Source: Bordetella parapertussis (GTDB lineage Bacteria; Pseudomonadota; Gammaproteobacteria; Burkholderiales; Burkholderiaceae_C). Taken from it: a stretch of 5,642 nt of DNA. The notes beneath the pieces were generated by a model. The model was not told the origin of the DNA. It ran no database searches and saw only the letters and a program-made list of their open reading frames with translations. The DNA lies in NCBI GenBank assembly GCA_943328885.2, contig CALQBT020000203.1, forward strand, positions 1 to 5,642, in the 5' to 3' direction. Below are positions 1 to 5,642 of this stretch, piece after piece (positions within the stretch are counted from its first letter, which is position 1; each line of letters starts with the position of its first letter). The position numbers and the translations under genes are program-made.

Positions 1-1127
<1,127 letters not shown>

Positions 1128-1134
1128 CGATCTA

Positions 1135-1142
1135 TCCTCTCT
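1135..1142 (-). promoter_or_regulatory. Ribosome binding site of panB
   Basis: The minus strand reads AGAGAGGA, 7 bases before the ATG at 1127. It decides the start: the longer open frame to 1229 has no comparable site. Confidence 0.7.
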
Positions 1143-1264
1143 GGCACCGCACTGGGGGGAATACCCGTTTGCCGCAGTGCAACATGCGCCCTCATTGTGC
1201 CCGTGGAACGTGCTGCGCGCGACGGACAAGTGCAGGTGCCGAATGCCGTGGCAGGGCCGCGCGC

Positions 1265-1283
1265 CAGCGCCTGAACGGCGCTG
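1265..1283 (-). terminator. GC-rich hairpin after the dioxygenase gene, possible terminator without a U tract
   Basis: A perfect 7-bp inverted repeat (CAGCGCC and GGCGCTG) with a 5-base loop starts 24 bases beyond the dioxygenase stop codon, in the gap before panB. The minus strand continues with GC-rich sequence rather than a run of T, so it is not a classical intrinsic terminator. It may slow polymerase, protect the 3' end of the message, or be chance in GC-rich DNA. If it does terminate, panB needs its own promoter in 1143-1264, where I found no convincing -35/-10 pair. Confidence 0.35.
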
Positions 1284-1306
1284 CTCGGCTCAGCCCGAAG
1301 CGGCCT

Positions 1307-2197
1307 TCAGGGCGCCTGCTCCAGGCTCGACACCTCGTTGCTCAGCGTGGTGCGGCGCATGTCGCGAACCTGGGACGGGTCGTAGCGGCGGGCCCGGTGC
1401 ATCGTGACGCGGTTGTCCCATATCACCAGGTCCCAGGGTTGCCAGACATGGGCATAGACGAACTGGCGCTGGGTCGCGTGCTCGGTCAGGTCGCGCAAGA
1501 AGGCACGCGCCTCGGGCACCGGCCAGCCCTCGATGCCGCCCGCATGGCTGGCGAGGTAGAGCGAGAGCCTGCCGGTTGTCGGGTGACGCCGGACCAGGCG
1601 CTGGCGCACCGGCGCCCATTTCTCGCGCTCGGCCTCGGTGAAGTCGTCGAAGCCCAGGATGCCTCTCGAGAAAATCTGGCTGTGCGCGCAGATCAGGTCG
1701 CGGACCTCGCGCTGGGTGGCGGGGTCCAAGGCCTCGTAAGCCGCGCGCATGTCGGCAAACTCGGTGTTGCCGCCGCTGCGCGGGATCTGGCGCGCCGACA
1801 GCAGCGAATACTTGGCCGGCACCGGCTTGAACGAGCTGTCCGAATGCCACAGCTGGTTGCCCAGACCGAACAAGCGGCGGCGGTCGTCACGCGGCAGCAA
1901 CTCGCCGTGCTTGTCGAGGTTGGAGATGTCGTTGACCTCCATGCTGACGCGCCGATCCTGTGGCGCCGCGATGTCGCCGGTGGCTTGCTCGAGCGGGCCG
2001 AGCTGTCGACTGAAAGCAATCTGCTGGTCATCGTCCAAGCGCTGGTCACGAAACACCAGCACGCCGAAGCGGTCCATGCCGGCATGGATCGCCGCCACCT
2101 CGTCGTCGCTGAGCCGGCGGGTCAAGGCGATGCCCGACACCAAGCCGGCGAAGGACGCAGCGCCCGAAGGATCAACCGGCTGGATGTCTGCTGTCAT
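1307..2197 (-). CDS. TauD/TfdA-family Fe(II)/2-oxoglutarate-dependent dioxygenase, TfdA-like, substrate unknown
   Basis: The product is a soluble non-heme iron oxygenase of 296 residues that should couple 2-oxoglutarate decarboxylation to hydroxylation of a substrate. The metal triad is complete: H118 and D120 in NQLWHSDSSF, and H267 in NRVTMHRARRY. T145 in GGNTEF lies 27 residues after H118, and R278 and R282 lie 11 and 15 residues after H267; these spacings match the 2-oxoglutarate-binding residues of TauD. The stretches VLVFRDQ, QQIAFSR, DISNLD, DMRAAYEAL and EHATQRQFVYAH resemble 2,4-D dioxygenase TfdA more than taurine dioxygenase. No signal peptide is seen. Many TfdA-like proteins are not herbicide enzymes, so the substrate cannot be read from the sequence. 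The ATG is supported by AAGGA 8 bases upstream, and it overlaps by four bases (ATGA) the stop of the frame running out of the glpS stub. Neither neighbour, glp nor pan, explains its role. Confidence 0.93.
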   Translation of the reverse strand: MTADIQPVDPSGAASFAGLVSGIALTRRLSDDEVAAIHAGMDRFGVLVFRDQRLDDDQQIAFSRQLGPLEQATGDIAAPQDRRVSMEVNDISNLDKHGELLPRDDRRRLFGLGNQLWHSDSSFKPVPAKYSLLSARQIPRSGGNTEFADMRAAYEALDPATQREVRDLICAHSQIFSRGILGFDDFTEAEREKWAPVRQRLVRRHPTTGRLSLYLASHAGGIEGWPVPEARAFLRDLTEHATQRQFVYAHVWQPWDLVIWDNRVTMHRARRYDPSQVRDMRRTTLSNEVSSLEQAP

Positions 2198-2205
2198 GGT
2201 GCGAA

Positions 2206-2210
2206 TCCTT
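2206..2210 (-). promoter_or_regulatory. Ribosome binding site of the TfdA-like dioxygenase
   Basis: AAGGA on the minus strand lies 8 bases before the ATG at 2197. It fixes the start and shows the gene can be translated independently of any upstream frame. Confidence 0.65.
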
Positions 2211-2260
2211 GGTAGGGCGCAGGACGCGGTCTCGAGGAACCCGCAAGCCTTGGGTCTCTG

Positions 2261-2290
2261 AGTCCGCAGCGTCGAAAAAGTCGCTGGACT
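2261..2290. repeat. Imperfect inverted repeat in the unrecognised DNA between the glpS stub and the dioxygenase gene
   Basis: The arms AGTCC-GC-AGCG (2261-2271) and CGCT-GGACT (2282-2290) can pair as 5 + 4 bp with a 2-base bulge around a 10-base loop containing an A run on the plus strand. No T tract follows on either side, so it is not a standard terminator. It lies in 2198-2325, which matches nothing I recognise and has no convincing promoter. It could be a leftover of a mobile-element end, an RNA hairpin, or chance. Confidence 0.35.
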
Positions 2291-2325
2291 GCCGACACTT
2301 TACAGGAGCCGCCCCGACTGGACCT

Positions 2326-2421
2326 GCCCAGCAGCACCGTCACGGTGCCAGGCTGCAGCGTCAGGCTCAGCGGGTACAAAGGGGTGAGCGCACCGAACTT
2401 CTGGCCGATGGGCTCCAGCAT
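2326..2421 (-). pseudogene. glpS: Truncated 5' stub of glpS, the first ATPase gene of a glycerol ABC importer
   Basis: The ATG at 2421-2419 overlaps the glpD stop as TGATG, the junction expected for a coupled downstream operon gene. About 32 codons read like the N-terminus of GlpS: GQKFGAL at residues 6-12, PLYPLSL at 14-20 and VTVLLG at 27-32. In intact GlpS proteins this is followed at once by the Walker A loop (a TQAGKTS-like stretch). Here the frame instead continues into an unrelated arginine- and serine-rich stretch and stops at 2194. Walker A, Q loop, signature, Walker B and all membrane partners are absent, so no working transporter is encoded here. The identification rests on this short motif run plus its position directly after glpD, where glpS, followed by the rest of the importer, lies in many related bacteria. 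The open frame of 75 codons (2421-2194) could still be translated as a short peptide. Confidence 0.78.
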
Positions 2422-3998
2422 CAAGTCTTTGTTGTCTCCAACAGCGGGCCGCGATCAGCGTCGGGATGGTGCGCCGCCCACCAGCCTGCCACGGTTTCGC
2501 GCGCTGCCGCATCCAGATGCAGACCGAGCTTGCTGCGGCGCCACAGCACGTCGTCGGCGCTGCGCGCCCATTCATGCGCGAACAAGTACTCGAGCTCGAC
2601 CTCGAACAGCCCGGGTGCGACCTCGGCGCCGAGTCCGTCTGCACCCAGCAGCATCGCCACCCGGCTGCCGTACGCACGGGCCCAGCGCTCGCGCAAGCCC
2701 GCAGGCAACTGCGGATGGCGTTCGGCCAGCACGCCGACAAAGCGAGCCATGTCTTGGTCGGGGCGCTGCGGTTGGCCGATCCAGGCTGACAAATCGCCCC
2801 CGGGCAACAGCGCCGACGCGGTCCAGGCCGGCGCTGGCGCGCCCAAGTGCAGCACCAGCTGGTCGGCAGCTTCCTCTGCCAGCTTGCGGAAAGTCGTGAG
2901 CTTGCCGCCCCAGACCGACAACAAGCCGCGGTCAGTGTCGAAGTCGAGCAAGTAGTCGCGCGTGACCGCCGAGGCATCGCCCGACGCATCGTCGAGCAGC
3001 GGCCGCACGCCCGAATAACACCAAACCACGTCGTCCGGGGTCACCGGCTTGGCGAAATAGCGGCTGGCCTGCTCGCAGAGGTAGCCGATTTCGTCAGCGT
3101 CTATGCGCGCGCTGTCGGGCGCGCCCGAGATCTCGACATCGGTGGTGCCGATCAGCGTGAAATCACCCTCATAGGGGATCGCAAAGATGATGCGCTTGTC
3201 CGGGTTCTGAAAGATGTAAGCCCGGTCGTGGTCGAACATCTTCTTCACGACGATGTGGCTGCCCTTGACCAGCCGCAGCGAGCGAGCGCTCTTCACACCC
3301 GCGCGGTCGCGCAGAAATTCGCCGGTCCAGGGGCCGGCCGCATTGACCAGCGCGCGCGCCCGGACCTGCAGCGGCTCGCCGCCAGCAGGCCGCAGTGTGG
3401 CGAGCCAGTCGCCGGCGCTGCGCTCGGCGCGCTCGCAGCGGCAGCGCGTCAGGATGGTCGCGCCGCGCGCCGCGGCGTCCACCGCGCTGAGCACCACCAG
3501 CCGCGCGTCATCGACCCAGCCGTCGCTGTACTCAAAGCCGCGGAGGTACTCGGGCCTGAGCGGCGCGCCCGCCGGGTGGCGGCGCAGATCGACCGTCGTG
3601 CTCGCAGGCAACCACTCGCGCTTGGCCAGATGGTCGTAGAGGAACAGCCCCAGGCGCACCATCCAGACCGGCCGCATCGACGCATCGTGCGGCATCACAA
3701 ATCGCAGCGGCCACATGATGTGCGGGGCGCTCTTGAGCAGCCGCTCGCGCTCGGCCAGCGCCTTGCGCACCAGACCGAACTCGTAGTACTCGAGGTAGCG
3801 AAGTCCGCCGTGGATCAGCTTGGTCGACGCCGACGAGGTGTGCTGGGCCAGATCGTCCTGCTCGCACAACACCACCTTCAGGCCGCGGCCGGCCAGATCG
3901 CGCGCGATGCCCACGCCGTTGATGCCCCCACCCACCACCAGCACGTCGCAAGACATGGGTGGCGCCGTGGCAGCGCCTTTGGCTGGCTGTATCAACAT
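2421..3998 (-). CDS. glpD: Aerobic FAD-dependent glycerol-3-phosphate dehydrogenase
   Basis: GlpD oxidises sn-glycerol-3-phosphate to dihydroxyacetone phosphate at the inner face of the cytoplasmic membrane, passing electrons to ubiquinone. The 525-residue protein aligns along its length with E. coli GlpD (501). The FAD-binding Rossmann motif GGGINGVG is at 23-30, followed by SSASTKLIHGGLRYLE (55-70), GFEYSDGWVDDARL (154-167), LVNAAGPW (217-224), KGSHIVV (245-251) and IGTTDVE (283-289). YSGVRPL (328-334) carries R332, equivalent to a substrate-binding arginine, and GGKLTTFRKLAEE (364-376) is followed by the C-terminal helical domain (HEWARSADDVLWRR). The ATG at 3998 is chosen because AGGAGA precedes it; the later ATG at 3956 has no such site. 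It diverges from glpR and its stop overlaps the glpS stub. Its transcription probably starts in 3999-4183 under GlpR control. Confidence 0.97.
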   Translation of the reverse strand: MLIQPAKGAATAPPMSCDVLVVGGGINGVGIARDLAGRGLKVVLCEQDDLAQHTSSASTKLIHGGLRYLEYYEFGLVRKALAERERLLKSAPHIMWPLRFVMPHDASMRPVWMVRLGLFLYDHLAKREWLPASTTVDLRRHPAGAPLRPEYLRGFEYSDGWVDDARLVVLSAVDAAARGATILTRCRCERAERSAGDWLATLRPAGGEPLQVRARALVNAAGPWTGEFLRDRAGVKSARSLRLVKGSHIVVKKMFDHDRAYIFQNPDKRIIFAIPYEGDFTLIGTTDVEISGAPDSARIDADEIGYLCEQASRYFAKPVTPDDVVWCYSGVRPLLDDASGDASAVTRDYLLDFDTDRGLLSVWGGKLTTFRKLAEEAADQLVLHLGAPAPAWTASALLPGGDLSAWIGQPQRPDQDMARFVGVLAERHPQLPAGLRERWARAYGSRVAMLLGADGLGAEVAPGLFEVELEYLFAHEWARSADDVLWRRSKLGLHLDAAARETVAGWWAAHHPDADRGPLLETTKT

Positions 3999-4000
3999 CG

Positions 4001-4006
4001 TCTCCT
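4001..4006 (-). promoter_or_regulatory. Ribosome binding site of glpD, unusually close to the ATG
   Basis: AGGAGA on the minus strand is separated from the ATG at 3998 by only two bases, tighter than usual. The second codon, TTG, would have a better spacing, so initiation there is possible but would change the protein by only one residue. Confidence 0.65.
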
Positions 4007-4039
4007 GGGCATCGATACACCGTATTGTGGTGAAAATAA

Positions 4040-4061
4040 TTCGTATGATGTTCGTTTTATA
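4040..4061 (+). promoter_or_regulatory. Candidate GlpR operator: two TTCG half-sites 11 bp apart
   Basis: TTCG occurs at 4040-4043 and 4051-4054, exactly 11 bp apart; the two 11-mers (TTCGTATGATG and TTCGTTTTATA) agree at 8 of 11 positions. The second copy sits in ATGTTCGTT (4048-4056), which equals the left half of the E. coli GlpR operator, but the mirror-image right half (CGAACAT) is missing. Repeats one helical turn apart, directly next to glpR and overlapping -10-like hexamers, suit a DeoR-family repressor. A third TTCG is at 4108-4111. Assignment is by inference. Confidence 0.5.
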
Positions 4062-4183
4062 AAAACTTATTTTCTATTTTTCTCCTTTCCGGTTGAAACA
4101 GTGAAGATTCGCACAACGGTTTGCCCTGACCTCGACCGGCCTGACATCGCTTAACCTTGGCGGGCCACCTTCCGACCCTGCCC

Positions 4184-4996
4184 GTGACCACCCTGACACC
4201 CAACCCTCGCCAGGCCGGCGTGATCGAAACCGTTCGCGAGCTCGGATCGGTCAGCGTCGAGGCCTTGGCCGAGCGCTTCGGCGTCACCTTGCAAACCGTC
4301 AGGCGCGACGTCAAGCTGCTGGCCAACGCAGGGCTGCTCGCGCGCTTTCACGGCGGTGTTCGCCTGCCGAGCAGCACCACCGAGAACCTGGCCTACCGCC
4401 AGCGCCAGGCACTCAACGAGGAGGCCAAGCGCCGCATCGCCCGAGCGGTGGCGCGCCAGGTGCCCGACGGCTGCAGCCTGATCCTCAACATCGGCACCAC
4501 GGTCGAGGCGGTGGCGCGCGAACTGCTGACGCACCGGGGCTTGCGCGTGATCACCAACAACCTCAACGTCGCCGCCTTGCTCAGCGACAACCCCGACTGC
4601 GAGGTGATCGTCGCAGGCGGCCTGGTTCGCAGCCGCGACCGCGGCATCATCGGCGAGGCCACGGTCGAGTTCATCGCCCAGTTCCGGGTCGACATCGGCT
4701 TGATCGGCATCTCGGGCATCGAGTCCGACGGCACGCTGCGCGACTTCGACTACCGCGAGGTCAAGGTCGCGCAAGCCATCATCCGCGCCAGCCGCCAGGT
4801 CTGGCTGGCGGCCGACCACAGCAAGTTCAATCGCCCGGCGATGGTCGAAGTGGGCCGGCTCGACCAGGTCGACAAGCTGTTCACCGACTGCCCCCCGCCC
4901 GCCAGCTTCAACCCCCTGCTGATCGAGGCCGGCGTGGCCTGCGTGGCTTGCGTGAAGCCCGACAGCGCCCCATCCGCCACAGGAGACCCCCCATGA
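4184..4996 (+). CDS. glpR: DeoR-family glycerol-3-phosphate regulon repressor
   Basis: GlpR binds DNA upstream of glp genes and is expected to be released by glycerol-3-phosphate. The 270-residue product (E. coli 252) has an N-terminal DeoR helix-turn-helix, [12 protein letters not shown] then TLQTVRRD (about 23-42), followed by LARFHGGV. The C-terminal effector domain shows IGTTVEAVA (103-111), TNNLNVAAL (124-132), [12 protein letters not shown] (149-160), [11 protein letters not shown] (175-185) and ADHSKF (210-215), all close to E. coli GlpR. The start is uncertain: the frame opens after a stop at 4142, and only TTG at 4157 or GTG at 4184 precede the HTH. I chose GTG because it places the conserved NPRQ near residue 7; neither has a clear Shine-Dalgarno. 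A C-terminal tail (CVKPDS... to DPP) extends beyond the usual end. The stop overlaps the glpK start by four bases (ATGA), so the two are co-transcribed and the repressor likely regulates its own operon. Confidence 0.93.
   Translation: MTTLTPNPRQAGVIETVRELGSVSVEALAERFGVTLQTVRRDVKLLANAGLLARFHGGVRLPSSTTENLAYRQRQALNEEAKRRIARAVARQVPDGCSLILNIGTTVEAVARELLTHRGLRVITNNLNVAALLSDNPDCEVIVAGGLVRSRDRGIIGEATVEFIAQFRVDIGLIGISGIESDGTLRDFDYREVKVAQAIIRASRQVWLAADHSKFNRPAMVEVGRLDQVDKLFTDCPPPASFNPLLIEAGVACVACVKPDSAPSATGDPP
4981..4986 (+). promoter_or_regulatory. Ribosome binding site of glpK inside the glpR end
   Basis: AGGAGA lies within the last codons of glpR, six bases before the glpK ATG at 4993. The C-run spacer and the ATGA overlap indicate translational coupling with a strong site of its own. 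Confidence 0.75.
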
Positions 4997-5642
4997 GCTT
5001 CATCCTCGCACTCGACCAGGGCACGTCCAGCTCACGCAGCATCGTGTTCGACGATGCGGGCCAGATCGTCGCGATGGCGCAGCGTGAGTTCCGCCAGATC
5101 TACCCCCAGCCCGGCTGGGTCGAACACGACCCCGAAGAGATTTGGCAGACCCAGCTCGACACCGCCCGCGAGGCGATCGCCAAGGCCGGCCTGGCCGCGC
5201 GCGACATCCAGGCCATCGGCATCACCAACCAGCGCGAGACCACCGTGGTCTGGAACCGCCGCACCGGCCAGGCCATCCACAACGCGATCGTCTGGCAAGA
5301 CCGGCGCGGCGAACCGCTGTGCGCCCAGTTGCGGGAGCTTGGCAGCGCCGAGCAGATCCGGCGCAGCACCGGGCTGGTGGTCGACGCCTACTTCTCGGCC
5401 ACCAAGATCCGCTGGATACTCGACCATGTCAAAGGCGCGCACATCGCCGCCGCCCACGGCGACCTGGCCTTCGGCACGGTCGACGCCTGGCTGCTGTGGA
5501 AGCTCACCGGCGGCCGGGTCCACGCGACCGACGTCAGCAACGCCTCGCGCACGATGCTGTTCGACATCCGTCACAACGTCTGGGACCACGAGTTGCTCAA
5601 GCTGCTGCACGTGCCCGACAGCCTGCTGCCCGCCGTCCACCC
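4993..5642 (+). CDS. glpK: Glycerol kinase, N-terminal part, cut by the window edge
   Basis: GlpK phosphorylates glycerol with ATP to sn-glycerol-3-phosphate in the cytosol, trapping it for GlpD and producing the GlpR inducer. I translated 216 complete codons of a family that is about 500 residues long. Visible FGGY-kinase landmarks are the phosphate-binding [12 protein letters not shown] (5-16), [18 protein letters not shown] (30-47), GITNQRETT (76-84, with glycerol-contact R81 and E82), IVWQDRR (99-105), Y133 in the FGGY signature YFSATKIRW (133-141), [13 protein letters not shown] (160-172) and [14 protein letters not shown] (179-192). These run almost co-linear with E. coli GlpK. The catalytic aspartate and the allosteric fructose-1,6-bisphosphate loop lie beyond the edge and cannot be judged. 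The start is firm (Shine-Dalgarno, four-base overlap with glpR). No defect is seen. Confidence 0.97.
   Translation, partial: MSFILALDQGTSSSRSIVFDDAGQIVAMAQREFRQIYPQPGWVEHDPEEIWQTQLDTAREAIAKAGLAARDIQAIGITNQRETTVVWNRRTGQAIHNAIVWQDRRGEPLCAQLRELGSAEQIRRSTGLVVDAYFSATKIRWILDHVKGAHIAAAHGDLAFGTVDAWLLWKLTGGRVHATDVSNASRTMLFDIRHNVWDHELLKLLHVPDSLLPAVH

Larger units (their letters stand above)
3999..4183. promoter_or_regulatory. Divergent glpD/glpR promoter and operator region, AT-rich
   Basis: This 185-bp gap separates the starts of the divergent glpD (minus) and glpR (plus), so it should hold both promoters. Its core, about 4030-4082, is strikingly AT-rich against GC-rich surroundings. Plus-strand -10-like hexamers are TATGAT (4044-4049) and TATAAA (4058-4063), and a -35-like TTGAAA is at 4093-4098. 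None of these forms a properly spaced pair, so I do not assign a promoter. Candidate GlpR half-sites lie in the AT-rich core. I see no CRP-type palindrome and no terminator. Confidence 0.75.

Noticed and set aside
1128..1229. 34-residue N-terminal extension of PanB from a TTG at 1229
   Set aside because: The residues resemble no PanB, and the ATG at 1127 has a good ribosome binding site at the right distance.
1143..1264. panB promoter candidates on the minus strand (TTGTCC, TTGCAC, CACAAT)
   Set aside because: The hexamers are weak and their spacings (about 24 or 13 bases) are wrong for a sigma70 promoter.
1169..2215. Long plus-strand open frame (348 codons) opposite the dioxygenase gene
   Set aside because: It is antisense to a gene with complete catalytic motifs and has no recognisable domain; long antisense frames are expected in GC-rich genes.
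3992..4012. Six-codon leader frame (MPRRRC) overlapping the glpD start on the minus strand
   Set aside because: Poor ribosome binding site, no attenuator-like codon run or hairpins; most likely chance.
4025..4049. TTGTGG with TATGAT as a glpR promoter
   Set aside because: TATGAT is a good -10 but the spacing is only 13 bases, too short for a standard promoter.
2847..4154. Plus-strand open frame of 435 codons opposite glpD
   Set aside because: Rich in H, R, Q and A as typical of the reverse complement of GC-rich coding DNA; glpD on the other strand is unmistakable.
4151..4819. Minus-strand open frame of 222 codons opposite glpR
   Set aside because: Aspartate- and alanine-rich mirror of glpR; no domain seen.
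5032..5640. Minus-strand open frame of 202 codons opposite glpK
   Set aside because: Mirror of the glycerol kinase coding strand, low-complexity composition.

Overview
The window is about 5.6 kb of GC-rich DNA (roughly two thirds G+C by eye) in which nearly every base is coding. The protein styles suggest a betaproteobacterium of the order Burkholderiales, probably near the Leptothrix/Rubrivivax/Ideonella group. The clues are a GlpR of the NPRQ...TLQTVRRD type, a PanC with SIFVNRLQF, a PanB with HDMLG...[10 protein letters not shown], and a GlpS-like start. This placement comes from remembered family resemblance, not from a search.

Layout. The left third, on the minus strand, holds the 5' part of panC (1-289, running off the left edge) and complete panB (291-1127). 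These are two consecutive pathway genes of pantothenate (vitamin B5) synthesis, one base apart. Upstream of panB, after a 179-bp gap with a GC-rich hairpin, is a complete Fe(II)/2-oxoglutarate dioxygenase of the TauD/TfdA family (1307-2197, minus). Then come about 130 bp of unrecognised DNA, a broken 5' stub of glpS (2326-2421) and complete glpD (2421-3998, minus). A 185-bp AT-rich gap (3999-4183) separates glpD from the divergent, plus-strand genes glpR (4184-4996) and glpK (4993 to the right edge, truncated).

How the genes work together. GlpK phosphorylates glycerol, GlpD oxidises the glycerol-3-phosphate to dihydroxyacetone phosphate, and GlpR is the DeoR-family repressor expected to respond to glycerol-3-phosphate. 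The gap between glpD and glpR must hold both promoters, and it contains TTCG half-sites 11 bp apart that look like GlpR operator elements. In many relatives glpD is followed by an ABC-type glycerol importer beginning with glpS. Here only about the first 32 codons of a GlpS-like ATPase remain. They stop just before the Walker A loop, and the TfdA-like dioxygenase and pan genes follow. The importer has therefore been lost or moved from this site, or the contig is chimeric there.

The core genes are ordinary. I see no CRISPR array, RNA gene, complete insertion sequence or clearly new system. The most interesting points are the glpS break, the dioxygenase coupled to it by a four-base overlap, and the operator-like repeats.
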